The notes under the pieces are model-generated. The model was not told the DNA's origin. It saw only the letters and a list, made by a program, of their open reading frames with translations, and ran no database searches. 59,355 bases of DNA, taken from NCBI GenBank assembly GCA_031280615.1, contig JAITGO010000015.1, forward strand, positions 1 through 59,355, read 5' to 3'. The position numbers and the translations under genes were made by a program. Positions within the stretch are counted from its first letter, which is position 1. Each line of letters begins with the position of its first letter. This DNA comes from Desulfobulbus sp. GTDB taxonomy: Bacteria; Desulfobacterota; Desulfobulbia; Desulfobulbales; Desulfobulbaceae. Below, piece by piece: positions 34,383 through 43,564 of the stretch.

Positions 34383-36496
34383 TCAGCAAGCTGGCGTTGC
34401 GTCTTTTTCCTTTCCTGGCCTGGTTTCCCCTGGCGCCGCTCGTTTTGCGAGCCGATGCGATCGCCGGCATCACCGGGGCGCTGGTCTTGGTCCCCAAGGC
34501 CATGGCTTATGCGCAGCTATCCGGATTGCCGCTCCAGTTCGGCCTTTATACCGCCCTGATCCCGGCGGCGATCGGCGCCCTGTGGGGATCGTCGCGGCAG
34601 TTGGCCACCGGCCCGGTCGCCATTTTATCCCTGATGACCGCCGCCGCGGTCGCCCCGCTGGCTCCTCCGGGATCGGAAGAGTACATCGGGCTGGTGCTGC
34701 TGCTCACCCTCATGGTGGGCTGCATCCAATTCGTGCTCGGCTTGGTCAAGTTGGGCAGCGCGGTCAACTTCGTTTCCCACCCGGTAATTCTCGGGTTCAT
34801 GAACGCGGCCGCCCTGATCATCGGGCTTTCCCAGCTGGACATGTTCCTGGGGATTCCCAAGGGGCGCAGCGATTTTTTTCTCAAGGATGTCTGGGAGATG
34901 TTCAGCTACATCCCCCTGACTCACCTACCCACCCTGGCGATGGCCGCGGCCAGTCTGGCGCTGATGCTGATCGTGCAAAAGATCCGGATTCTGGCCAAAC
35001 CCGGAGTGCTGGTGGTCGTTGTCCTCGCCACCCTGGTCAGCGCCCTCATCGATTTTGAACATACCGCCACCGGCCGAATCGAAGATGTGGCGGCACCGGC
35101 GGCCAAGGAAATGATCCAAGACTACACCACCACCGCCCAACGCATCGCGGCTATGAACAACGCGGTGGCCAGCCTTTCCGCACGACTGCGGCAGGCGGAA
35201 AAGGAATCCGACTCCCGGGTGGCGGCCGATCTGCGCTATCGCCTGGAGTTGCTCGACCTCGACATCAAGGCGGCGGAAAAGGAAGGCCGCAACCAGCTGC
35301 GCGGCATCCGCAAGCTGTATTTCGTCCGCACCTCTCCGGCCGAGGGACAGCCGGCTCTGCTGTACCGGATGGGCGCAGTCCCGGAAGGCATGCAAACCGA
35401 CGGCCGCCTGTGGCATGTCAAGAAGGTCGAGCAGGGGACCTTGAAACTGAGCGGCGGCGGCGATGTGGTCGGGACCATTCCCGCCGGTCTGCCCGCGTTC
35501 CGCCTGCCCGCCGTCAGTTTCGACGGGGTGCTGCAGTTGATGAGTGCGGCCCTGGTCATCGCCCTGGTGGGGTTCATGGAATCCATTTCCATGGCCAAGG
35601 CCATGGCCGGAAAAACCAAGCAACGGCTCGATCCCAATCAGGAATTGATCGGCCAGGGCCTGGCCAACATCGGCGGTTCGTTCTTCCAGTCCTATCCGGC
35701 CTGCGGCTCCTTCACCGGTTCGGCCGTCAATCTGCAGACCGGGGCGAAAACCGGCTTGGCCATGGTGTTCAACGGCGGCTTCGTGGCCGTGACCCTCTTG
35801 TTCCTGACCCCGCTGCTCCATCATCTGCCGCAGGCGGTGCTGGCGGCCAACAACCTCCTGGCGGTCTCGGGTCTGATCACCTTCCAGGCCTTCAGGCATA
35901 CCTGGAAAGCCAGCCGGGCCGACGGCATCGTGGCCCTGACCACCTTTGGCGTCACCCTCCTGGCCGCACCCCACCTCGACAAAGGGGTGATCATCGGGGC
36001 CCTGCTGGCCATCGGCCATTATCTGTACCGTACCATGGCGCCGCGGGTCGCCATCCTCGGCCGTCACGAGGACGGCACCCTGCGGGATGTCAAATACCAT
36101 CCCCATCTGGCCACCTCGACCAAGGTGGTGGCCATCCGGTTCGACGGTTCGCTCTATTTCGCCAATATCGCCCATTTCGAGGACGCGGTCCTCGGAGCCA
36201 TGGCCGACCATCGCGAGGCCAGGTTCCTCTTGGTGGTTGCCGACGCCATCAACACCATCGACTCGTCGGGCGAGGAGATGCTCCACAACCTGGTGGGCCA
36301 GCTGCAACAGTCCGGGGTGGAGGTGGTCTTCTCCGGCTTGAAAAAACAGGTGCGCGATGTCATGCGGGCCACTGGCCTGGATGGCTTCATCGGCGAGCAG
36401 AACATCTTTTCCACCGAAGATCAGGCCCTGGTCGCCATTTCCTGCCGCCTGGGCGAGGAGGGCGAGGCCTGCGCCCTGTTCAGGCCGAGGGGATAA
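34379..36496 (+). CDS. SulP family anion transporter with large insertion, STAS domain
   Basis: A 705-residue SulP transporter, longer than the usual 550-600. The membrane domain begins with FPLAPLVLRADAIAGITGAL and VLVPKAMAYAQLSGLPLQFG. The C-terminal STAS domain (about 555-690) has SLYFANIAHFEDAV and DAINTIDSSGEEML. Between about residues 228 and 362 lies an insertion absent from typical SulP proteins: a coiled coil (RIAAMNNAVASLSARLRQAE) then a charged soluble segment. Family sequence resumes at VGTIPAGLPAFRLP. The substrate is probably sulfate or bicarbonate; this cannot be told apart here. Confidence 0.88.
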   Translation: MISKLALRLFPFLAWFPLAPLVLRADAIAGITGALVLVPKAMAYAQLSGLPLQFGLYTALIPAAIGALWGSSRQLATGPVAILSLMTAAAVAPLAPPGSEEYIGLVLLLTLMVGCIQFVLGLVKLGSAVNFVSHPVILGFMNAAALIIGLSQLDMFLGIPKGRSDFFLKDVWEMFSYIPLTHLPTLAMAAASLALMLIVQKIRILAKPGVLVVVVLATLVSALIDFEHTATGRIEDVAAPAAKEMIQDYTTTAQRIAAMNNAVASLSARLRQAEKESDSRVAADLRYRLELLDLDIKAAEKEGRNQLRGIRKLYFVRTSPAEGQPALLYRMGAVPEGMQTDGRLWHVKKVEQGTLKLSGGGDVVGTIPAGLPAFRLPAVSFDGVLQLMSAALVIALVGFMESISMAKAMAGKTKQRLDPNQELIGQGLANIGGSFFQSYPACGSFTGSAVNLQTGAKTGLAMVFNGGFVAVTLLFLTPLLHHLPQAVLAANNLLAVSGLITFQAFRHTWKASRADGIVALTTFGVTLLAAPHLDKGVIIGALLAIGHYLYRTMAPRVAILGRHEDGTLRDVKYHPHLATSTKVVAIRFDGSLYFANIAHFEDAVLGAMADHREARFLLVVADAINTIDSSGEEMLHNLVGQLQQSGVEVVFSGLKKQVRDVMRATGLDGFIGEQNIFSTEDQALVAISCRLGEEGEACALFRPRG

Positions 36497-36505
36497 GGCG
36501 GCGGC

Positions 36506-36545
36506 AAAAGAAAAGGCGGCCGTAAGGGACAAATCCCCGGCCGCC
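36506..36545 (-). terminator. Terminator for the acyl-CoA ligase
   Basis: Stem GGCGGCCG (36515-36522) and CGGCCGCC (36538-36545). On the minus strand it is followed by TTTTCTTTT. On the plus strand the T-run is poor, so it serves mainly the minus gene. Confidence 0.7.
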
Positions 36546-36573
36546 TTCTCCACCCGCCATGCGGGGGGCCTTG

Positions 36574-38214
36574 CTAGCCCAGGTGCTTGACGCGCAGGGT
36601 TTTCTTGTCGGTCTTGCCCACACTGGTCTTGTCGATGGATTCGACGAACCTGACCTTGAGCAACATGGCCTGCTTGGACAAAAGCCCCTTGTCGATGAAT
36701 TGGTTGATGTGGCCCGCCAATTGCCGGGGGGTCGGGGGCACCGCATCCTTTTTCGTCACCACCAGAGCCAGGGGGCGTTCGCCCCATTTCTTGTCGAGCA
36801 TGCCGATTACCGCCACTTCGGCCACGGCCGGATGGAGGCCGAGCACATCCTCCAGTTCGAGCGAACTGAGCCATTCTCCGCCGGTCTTGATCACGTCCTT
36901 GATCCGGTCGGTGATGCTGACATAGCGCCGCGTATCGATATTGGCCACGTCGCCGGTATGCAGATAGCCGCCTTTCCACAAATTTTCCGAATTGCGCTGG
37001 TCCTTGAGATACCCTTGAGTCAGCCAGGGCGCCCGCACCACCAACTCGCCGACCTGCTCGCCGTCGTGGGGCACTTCGTTCATCTGCTCGTCCATCAGGC
37101 GCAACTGCACCAGCGGCATCGGCCGTCCGGTCTTGCAGCGCAGGGTCACCTCTTCCTCCTCGCTCAGGTCGTCGCGGTCGACATGGGCGATGGTGAGGAT
37201 CGGACAGGTCTCGGACATGCCGTAACCGGTGAACACGTCGATGCCGCGGCTCAGCACCTTCTGGCACATGGCCTTGGTCAGGGCCGAGCCGCCGATCAGC
37301 ACCTTCCAGCCGGACAGGTCGAGTTCCTCGAAACAGGGGTGGTTGATCAGCATGTGCATGACGGTGGGCACGCAATGGGAAAAGGTCGCCCCTTCCCGGG
37401 CCACCAGCTGGAGAATCGGGCCGGGGGCGTATTTGCCGGGGTACACCTGCTTGATGCCGAGCGTGGTGGCGACATAGGGCATCCCCCAGGCATGGACGTG
37501 AAACATGGGGGTCAGGGGCAGATAAACGTCCTGTTGGTGCACTCTTCCCTGGCTTGCCGGGGTGCCGAGGGCGATCAGGTTGCCCAGGGTGTGCAACACC
37601 AGCTGGCGGTGGCTGAAATATACGCCCTTGGGCATGCCGGTGGTGCCGGTGGTGTAAAAGGTGGTGGCCCGGGTGTTTTCGTCGAAATCTTGGAAATCGA
37701 AATGATCGCCGGCACGGGCCAGCAATGCTTCGTATTCCCCGGCCAGAGGGAGAAAGGTCTGGGGCGGGTGGTCGAGGTCGGAGAGCAGGACATAGCGCTT
37801 GACCGTGTCGATGCGGCCCTTGATCTGCTCGATGATCGGCAGGAACTCGTCGTTGAGCAGGAGATAGTCGTCCTCGGCGTGGTCGATGGTATAGAGGATC
37901 TGTTCCGGCGACAGCCGGACATTGATGGTGTGGAGGATCGCTCCCAGCATCGGCACCGCGAAGAAACATTCGAGATAGCGATGGCTGTCCCAGTCCATCA
38001 CGGCCACGGTGTCGCCCGGCTTGACCCCCAGCGCGGTGAGGGCGTTGGCCAGCCGGTGCACCCGCTTGCGGAAATCCCGGTAGGTGTAGCGCAACTGGTC
38101 GCGATAGACGATCTCCTGGTCCGGGTTGTCGACCGCCGGGGCAAACAACAGGTTCTTGATCAGCAGGGGATAGGTGTAGGCCGAGGCGGTGCGCTGAATG
38201 AGGGTGGCGGTCAT
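36574..38214 (-). CDS. Fatty acid-CoA ligase (AMP-binding)
   Basis: ANL-superfamily ligase of 546 residues that activates a carboxylic acid, probably medium or long chain, to the CoA thioester. The P-loop-like TTGTTGMPKGVYFSHRQL, the GYGMSETCP motif, and the C-terminal TGDVANIDTRRYVSITDRIKD-region with GGEWLSSLELED are conserved (GGEWLSS carries the A8/A10 hinge). AAGGA precedes the ATG at 38214. The start at 38313 adds residues without similarity. No beta-oxidation genes are adjacent, so the substrate is unknown. Confidence 0.9.
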   Translation of the reverse strand: MTATLIQRTASAYTYPLLIKNLLFAPAVDNPDQEIVYRDQLRYTYRDFRKRVHRLANALTALGVKPGDTVAVMDWDSHRYLECFFAVPMLGAILHTINVRLSPEQILYTIDHAEDDYLLLNDEFLPIIEQIKGRIDTVKRYVLLSDLDHPPQTFLPLAGEYEALLARAGDHFDFQDFDENTRATTFYTTGTTGMPKGVYFSHRQLVLHTLGNLIALGTPASQGRVHQQDVYLPLTPMFHVHAWGMPYVATTLGIKQVYPGKYAPGPILQLVAREGATFSHCVPTVMHMLINHPCFEELDLSGWKVLIGGSALTKAMCQKVLSRGIDVFTGYGMSETCPILTIAHVDRDDLSEEEEVTLRCKTGRPMPLVQLRLMDEQMNEVPHDGEQVGELVVRAPWLTQGYLKDQRNSENLWKGGYLHTGDVANIDTRRYVSITDRIKDVIKTGGEWLSSLELEDVLGLHPAVAEVAVIGMLDKKWGERPLALVVTKKDAVPPTPRQLAGHINQFIDKGLLSKQAMLLKVRFVESIDKTSVGKTDKKTLRVKHLG

Positions 38215-38490
38215 GTTTGTCCTTTTCTTGAAAATCGGGCAAGCAGCTGGGTACAATTCGGTGCTCACCATTAACTGAACCGACGGGCGCTTGTCAAACA
38301 GGTTTGACGGCATGGCGCAAAAAGCCGGGAAACGGCGGCCATGGCGAGGTCGTAAAATATCTGTTGACGGATCATTTTTCTCTTACGATAGTGTCTGCCA
38401 TCAATGGACCCACCCCATTGCTGCACCGGTCGGTTCGTGCCCGAGACGTGGGGCATCTTTCACTCCATCCGCATTCTCTGCAAACAATCC

Positions 38491-40296
38491 ATGGCTGTAA
38501 TCCACATGATCGCGGCAATCGCGCGCAAAACCGTGCGGGGTGTCGTCAGTGCAATCGTTTTTTTGCTTTTCAATCGCTACACCGCCTTCATCCTTGGAGT
38601 TTACGCCTACTCCCTGCTCATCCTGCACCTGGGCGGGCTGGGAGGGATGTTCGGCGCCATCGAGATTCGGTCGATGTGGCTGTTTCCCCTGGACCAGGTC
38701 CGGGGCGCATATCTCAAGAAGGAATACCTGGAGTTGTTTCTCCTGTTCTACCTCTACTGCTATTTCAACGCCATCCTGCGTCCGTCGCGCTGGCAGGCGC
38801 TGCTGGCGGTGCTGCCCCTGCTGTTGGCCTATCTCGGCCAAGATATGTATTTTTTGATGTACAGCAATGTGTTCCGGGCAGCGGAGCTGGGCGAGGTGCC
38901 CGAGTTGCTCGAGGTGATGACCTGGCCGTATCTCCTGGCCCTGCTGCTGTTGGTCGTGCTGCCGCTGGGGTTCTTTCTCTGGTCGATCAACTATCGCAAG
39001 TATCGGGTCATCGTGGCCGGGGCGTTGCCGCCGGCCCTGTTGATCGCCGCCACGATTTATTATCCCGGGCAGTATATCGAGATGTACCGCAAGGTGGGCC
39101 AGGAGATTGTCGATTGGTCCGACAAGGATACCCTGGAGAACAACGGCCGCTTCATGATGCTGCTCTACCGCGAGGCGGAGCGGCATCTGGCCCAGGTCAA
39201 GACCGAGCTGTTCCGCAACCGTGCCCAGTACGAAGAACAGGCGAGGCAATTTGCCACCTGGCTCAAGGAGAGCGGCGGCCCTAAACGCAATGTCCACCTG
39301 GTGGTGATGGAAAGTTTTTTCGATCCCACCCTGTTCAAGGCCGCCACCTACACCAAGAACCCGCTGCATCCGAGTTTTAGGAAGCTGTTCGGCAACAAAT
39401 TGGGTTTTTCGCTTTCGCCCGTGGTAGGCGGCAAGACCGCCCAGGCGGAATTCGAGGTGCTGTGCGGCGTGCCGGCCTTCGAGGAGATGAGCGGGGTGGA
39501 GTTCAACAGCTTCACCGGAGCCTCGGCCTACTGCCTCCCCGGCAAGCTGGAATTGGCCGGCTACCAAACCATGGCCTCCAACGCCTTTAATCCCAGTTTC
39601 TTCAACACGCCCAACGCCTATCGCGGCATGGGCTTTGGCAAGATGTTTTTTCCCCGCGAATTCGCCGGCGGCAACGAGACCTATCTGGTCAAGGGCGATA
39701 CCACCGGCGAAGGGGAATATATGTTCGACAGCGTCATCTTCTCCCAAAATCTCGACTATGTCGCCAAGCTGCTGCACGAAAAGGACGCGCCACCGCTTTT
39801 CAACTACGTGCTGACCATCTACGGCCATTTCCCGCACAAAATAAACGAGGAAAAACGGCCGAAGGTGCTGAAGATGAATTCCAGTTTCGAGGATGAGCAG
39901 CTCGAGCGGGGGGCGAATCAAATGTACTACCGCACCCAGGCCGTGGCCGACTACGTTACTCGCTTGATCGAACTCGATCCCAAGAGCCTGATCATCTTGG
40001 TGAGCGACCACCTGCCTCCGGGACAGCACGGGCGGAGAAGCTTCCAGAAACTGCGTTATCTCGACAACAGCAACGAAAGCCTGAACATGAACCGGATCAT
40101 GGTCATCGAGGAGGGCAAACCGAAAAAATACGCCGTGGTCCACCACTACGACATCCCGGCCATGGTATACAATTTCGTCTCCAACGGGGCGTACTGCAAG
40201 GTCAATACCTGCGGCTTCGTGGAGAACAAGCTGCTCGACGATCGCATGCAACGGCACGACGACTACATGCGGACCATGGCGCACGCGGCCAAATGA
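38491..40296 (+). CDS. LTA synthase-like sulfatase family membrane protein
   Basis: A 601-residue membrane enzyme. Five hydrophobic segments precede residue about 230 (for example FILGVYAYSLLILHLGGLGG and LLALLLLVVLPLGFFLW). The catalytic domain follows with VMESFFDP, the likely nucleophile Thr in GGKTAQAEFEVLCG and the metal motif SDHLPP, as in phosphoglycerol/phosphoethanolamine transferases of the LTA-synthase family. In a Gram-negative this is more likely a glycan or lipid phosphoglycerol transferase than LTA synthesis. The start is taken at 38491; upstream residues do not look like protein of this family. It is 16 bases from the next gene. Confidence 0.82.
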   Translation: MAVIHMIAAIARKTVRGVVSAIVFLLFNRYTAFILGVYAYSLLILHLGGLGGMFGAIEIRSMWLFPLDQVRGAYLKKEYLELFLLFYLYCYFNAILRPSRWQALLAVLPLLLAYLGQDMYFLMYSNVFRAAELGEVPELLEVMTWPYLLALLLLVVLPLGFFLWSINYRKYRVIVAGALPPALLIAATIYYPGQYIEMYRKVGQEIVDWSDKDTLENNGRFMMLLYREAERHLAQVKTELFRNRAQYEEQARQFATWLKESGGPKRNVHLVVMESFFDPTLFKAATYTKNPLHPSFRKLFGNKLGFSLSPVVGGKTAQAEFEVLCGVPAFEEMSGVEFNSFTGASAYCLPGKLELAGYQTMASNAFNPSFFNTPNAYRGMGFGKMFFPREFAGGNETYLVKGDTTGEGEYMFDSVIFSQNLDYVAKLLHEKDAPPLFNYVLTIYGHFPHKINEEKRPKVLKMNSSFEDEQLERGANQMYYRTQAVADYVTRLIELDPKSLIILVSDHLPPGQHGRRSFQKLRYLDNSNESLNMNRIMVIEEGKPKKYAVVHHYDIPAMVYNFVSNGAYCKVNTCGFVENKLLDDRMQRHDDYMRTMAHAAK

Positions 40297-40312
40297 GGAG
40301 GAAGGGCACGGT

Positions 40313-41623
40313 ATGGAGACGATGAAGAAAAAACCGGTTTCCTCGGGCATTGCCCAGCTCGACAATCTGCTCGGCGACCTCTACATCGGCGACAATGTCC
40401 TGTGGTATGAGGATGCGGGCAGTCTGACCTCGGTGTTTTGCATCCACTTCATCCGCGAATCGCTGGCCCTGAAAAAGCCGACCATCTATGTCAGCTTCGA
40501 CCGGTCGCCGAAAAACGTCGTCACGTTTCTCGGCCCGCTGGCCGAAAGCCAGAATTTCACCATCCTCGACTGCTTCACCAACGGCAAGGGCGATCGCTCC
40601 GAAGTCTTCGGCAAATTCTATGAAAAGGACGGGGCCCAGTGGCCCTATCAGGTCATCCGGGTCAACGATCCGGCGCATCCCAGCCAGGTGGCCGAGGCCA
40701 TCTACGGACTGCATGCCAACCTGTCCGGCGACACCCGTTTCATCATCGACAGCCTGACCGGCATGCAGGACCTTTGGGGCGGCGAGGAGCAGGTGATGAA
40801 ATTCTACGCCCGCACCTGTCCCCGTTTGTACGAACTCGACACCATCGCCTATTGGATTGTCGAAAAGGATGCCCATTCCAGCCGCCTGCGGGCCAATATC
40901 AACAAGATAACCCAGGTGGCCATCGATTTGGCCATCAAGAACGACAAGCCGGCGCTGAAGATCATCAAGGCGGAAAAACGCAACTCGCGTTTTCTCAACG
41001 AGCCGCAATCTTTCACCTGCACGGGCACCGAAATTGTTTTCGAACTGCCCAAGCCGCTGCCGGAGCGGCTGGATTTGGGCGGGAGGATCAAGGCGATGCG
41101 GAAGAAGCAAGGGCTCAGTCAAAAGGAATTGGCCGAGAAGATCGGGGTGACGCCCAGCAGCATTTCCCAGGTGGAAAAGAACCTCATCTATCCGTCCATT
41201 CCGGCGTTGTTTCGCCTGGCCGAGAGCCTTGCGGTCGAGGTGGGCTATTTTTTCGAGGGGACGCAAGCCGCCGGCTGGTCGAGGTGCGTGTTTCGCCTTG
41301 GCGACGGGGTGGGAGCCCGGCTCGAAGGTGCCGCCAAGGGGCAGGTCGAGGGGGTCCGGCTGCTGCCGCCGTCTATCCGGGATGCCGAAACCGAACCGTA
41401 TCTGCTCAGGATCGAGCCTGGCAGAAAGGTGGTGGGCCATTTTTTTCGCCACAAGGGCGATGAATTGGGCTATGTCCTGGCGGGAACCCTGGTGTTCTGG
41501 GTGAACGGCCAACGGCAGGAGGCGGTGGCCGGCGATCTCATCTATCTGAAAACAGATTCTCCGGAGCAGTGGGAAAATGCCGACGAAACAACGGCCGAAC
41601 TGCTCTGGCTGATCATCAAATAA
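40313..41623 (+). CDS. KaiC-like (degenerate) / XRE HTH / cupin regulator
   Basis: A 436-residue three-part protein. Residues 10-245 have a KaiC/RecA-like fold (GIAQLDNLLGDLYIGDNVLW, FIIDSLTGMQDLW), but the expected Walker A is YEDAGSLTS and lacks the GKT/S lysine, so ATP hydrolysis is unlikely. Residues 257-312 are an XRE helix-turn-helix (RIKAMRKKQGLSQKELAEKI and IGVTPSSISQVEKNLIYPSI region). Residues 360-435 are a cupin (HFFRHKGDELGYVLAGTLVF). It is probably a ligand-sensing transcription regulator. GAGGAAGG lies upstream, 16 bases after the sulfatase gene; the two may form an operon. Confidence 0.8.
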   Translation: METMKKKPVSSGIAQLDNLLGDLYIGDNVLWYEDAGSLTSVFCIHFIRESLALKKPTIYVSFDRSPKNVVTFLGPLAESQNFTILDCFTNGKGDRSEVFGKFYEKDGAQWPYQVIRVNDPAHPSQVAEAIYGLHANLSGDTRFIIDSLTGMQDLWGGEEQVMKFYARTCPRLYELDTIAYWIVEKDAHSSRLRANINKITQVAIDLAIKNDKPALKIIKAEKRNSRFLNEPQSFTCTGTEIVFELPKPLPERLDLGGRIKAMRKKQGLSQKELAEKIGVTPSSISQVEKNLIYPSIPALFRLAESLAVEVGYFFEGTQAAGWSRCVFRLGDGVGARLEGAAKGQVEGVRLLPPSIRDAETEPYLLRIEPGRKVVGHFFRHKGDELGYVLAGTLVFWVNGQRQEAVAGDLIYLKTDSPEQWENADETTAELLWLIIK

Positions 41624-41680
41624 ATCTCGACCTCAATCCGGGCGGGAGAGCCCCGCCCGAAAATGAAGCCGCACTGCATT

Positions 41681-43318
41681 CTACGCGGCAAGAATTTTCT
41701 TGGCGCTTTCGTCGTTGGCATCGGTGATGTAGGTGATGCCCGTTTCCTTGGCAGTTTCCCGGTTGCCGGCAAACAGGTCGTTGCGGCTGAGGGTGTTCAT
41801 CCGGAACTTGCGGGCCCCAGCCATCAGCTGCTGCAGGCCGCAGGCCAGCTTGTCGGCCATGGTCCACATGGCGATGGCGCCGAACGGAATGTTCTTCATC
41901 TCGTCCTTACCCACCTTCTTCTCCACATCGTAATAGGAGGCAAAGATCTCCTCCGCCGAGCTGCCCATGGCGGCGACGCTGGCCGGCAGCTTGTCCCAGT
42001 TGCCGTTGACCTTTTCACGCCGCTCCGGATGGAGCGCCCCTTCGATGTTGGCGCCGAGGAAGCCGGGGATCATGATGCCGCGGCCCATGCAGATCAGCTT
42101 GGTGAAGGGCGCGCCCAAGGCCAGCCCCTTGAAGATGCTGTCTTCCAGGGCAAAGCCGCCGGCAAAGGAGAGATCGACCACCCGTTTGCCCTGGGCGGCG
42201 AGGAGAGTGGCGTATTCGTAAGCCTTGGCGTGCAGGTTGATCGAGGGCACGCCCCAGCTCTGCATCATGTTCCAGGGGCTCATGCCGGTACCGCCGCCCG
42301 CGCCGTCGATGGTCAGCAGATCGAGCTTGGCTTCGGAGGCGAACTTGATGGCCATGGCCAACTCTTCCATGCCATAGGAGCCGGTTTTGAGCGAGATGCG
42401 CTTGAAGCCGATCTGGCGCAGATAATCGACCGTCCGCATAAAATCCTCACGGACCAGATCCACGGTTTCGAGATTGGTGCCGCCCAGCCTGCTGTGGCGA
42501 GCAAAGGCCTTGATCGCTTTCTTTTCAAAGGCCTTCTGCACTTCGGGCAGGCTCGGGTCCGGGTCGACGATGTAGCCCCGATTCTTGAGGAATTGGGCAT
42601 AGTTGATGCTCGTCACCTGGATTTCGCCCCCGATGTCCTTGGCACCCTGGCCCCATTTCAACTCGACGATGCAGCGGTCGCCGTATTTTTCGACCACGTA
42701 CTCGGCCACGCCGTTGCGGGTGTCTTCGACGTTCATCTGGACGATAACGGCACCGTAGCCGTCATGATAGCGCAGGTAGGTGTCGATGCGCCGGTCCAGT
42801 TCCGGGGCCTTGGAGATTCTGCCGTTCTTGATCTCCGAGTTTTTGTCCACGCCGACCACATTCTCGCCGACCACGATGGGAATACCGATCAGGGCGCCGC
42901 CAACGGCAAAGGAATCCCAGTATTTGGCGGCGATGAAGGTCGAACCCAGGGCACCGGTCATGAGGGGCAGGCGGGATTTGGTCTTGATCTCGTTGCCGAA
43001 CTCGGTGGTCAGGTCCACATTGGGAAAAATACAGTTATCCGGATCGTTGGCCAATCCCTCGGGCAGCCCTTGGGCTCCGTAAGCGTAGCCCTGGATGCGC
43101 AGGGAATTGTAGGACACGCCCACATGGGTGACGTTGTTGGCGCCGGCCGTAACCACGCCGAAATCGCGAGGATAGAGCAGCTTCCTTCCGACCAGGCTCG
43201 ACTTCCAGGTCTCGCATTGGCCCATGCAGTCGGCACGGCACAGGGTGCACAGCCCGGATTCCGCAGGATTGCCCCTGTTGGTGGTTCCCAATACATCGTT
43301 ATTTTTCGCAAAACGCAT
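41681..43318 (-). CDS. FMN-binding glutamate synthase-like protein (GltB2 family)
   Basis: A 545-residue homologue of the FMN/glutamate synthase central domain, without the amidotransferase domain of full GltB. N-terminal CTLCRADCMGQC is a cysteine cluster that could hold Fe-S. FMN-barrel signatures include PLMTGALGSTFIAAKYWDS, VELKWGQGAKDIGGEIQV, and DGAGGGTGMSPWNMMQSWGV. The frame is open to 43507 but ATG 43318 has AGAGGAAAG upstream and matches the family. The leader contains a promoter, an ANTAR-type hairpin and a terminator, and the GAF-ANTAR gene lies just upstream. Family members of this type occur in archaea and deltaproteobacteria and their exact reaction is not always glutamate synthesis. 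Confidence 0.88.
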   Translation of the reverse strand: MRFAKNNDVLGTTNRGNPAESGLCTLCRADCMGQCETWKSSLVGRKLLYPRDFGVVTAGANNVTHVGVSYNSLRIQGYAYGAQGLPEGLANDPDNCIFPNVDLTTEFGNEIKTKSRLPLMTGALGSTFIAAKYWDSFAVGGALIGIPIVVGENVVGVDKNSEIKNGRISKAPELDRRIDTYLRYHDGYGAVIVQMNVEDTRNGVAEYVVEKYGDRCIVELKWGQGAKDIGGEIQVTSINYAQFLKNRGYIVDPDPSLPEVQKAFEKKAIKAFARHSRLGGTNLETVDLVREDFMRTVDYLRQIGFKRISLKTGSYGMEELAMAIKFASEAKLDLLTIDGAGGGTGMSPWNMMQSWGVPSINLHAKAYEYATLLAAQGKRVVDLSFAGGFALEDSIFKGLALGAPFTKLICMGRGIMIPGFLGANIEGALHPERREKVNGNWDKLPASVAAMGSSAEEIFASYYDVEKKVGKDEMKNIPFGAIAMWTMADKLACGLQQLMAGARKFRMNTLSRNDLFAGNRETAKETGITYITDANDESAKKILAA

Positions 43319-43400
43319 GGCTTTCCTCTTCAGTTTTTTTTTATGTGACGAATTGTTGCAAAAAAAGGTGCTAGCGCTGTCAGCGTGTGCGCACATGCCG

Positions 43401-43442
43401 AAAAAAAAAGGCGTCTGCCCCCGTAAAGGGAGACAGACGCCT
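43401..43442 (-). terminator. Terminator in the gltB2-like leader
   Basis: Minus strand: AGGCGTCTG (43442-43434) pairs with CAGACGCCT (43417-43409) with an inner CCC/GGG helix, followed by nine T (43409-43401). It lies 83 bases upstream of the gltB2-like ATG and behind the local promoter, so it can act as an attenuator. Confidence 0.85.
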
Positions 43443-43472
43443 TTGTCGTGTCGGAATATGCGAAACGAGTCT

Positions 43473-43494
43473 GGATGCACGCCATTGTGCACCC
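43473..43494 (-). promoter_or_regulatory. ANTAR-type RNA hairpin (P2-like)
   Basis: Minus strand: GGGTGCAC (43494-43487), six-base loop AATGGC (43486-43481), GTGCATCC (43480-43473). The hexaloop has A at position 1 and G at position 4, the published requirement for ANTAR-bound hairpins. The stem has 8 pairs including one G-U. A weaker P1 with loop AGAGAT may lie just before it. It is within about 20 bases of the predicted transcription start. Confidence 0.6.
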
Positions 43495-43509
43495 GATCTC
43501 TACGCAATT

Positions 43510-43538
43510 CCTTTATTCAAACTTAATTTATTTGTCAA
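43510..43538 (-). promoter_or_regulatory. Putative promoter of the gltB2-like transcript
   Basis: Minus strand -35 TTGACA (43538-43533), a 17-base spacer and a weak -10 TAAAGG (43515-43510). It lies between the GAF-ANTAR stop and the leader hairpins. Confidence 0.5.
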
Positions 43539-43564
43539 CAAATAAATATTAAACGATTGTCGGT

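Noticed and set aside
34925..38242. Very long minus-strand open frame of over 1000 codons
   Set aside because: It lies opposite or out of frame with sulP and the acyl-CoA ligase, both with clear family motifs. Its translation shows biased composition and no similarity.
38401..40365. Long minus-strand frame opposite the sulfatase-type gene
   Set aside because: The plus-strand frame has membrane segments and catalytic motifs; the minus translation has none.
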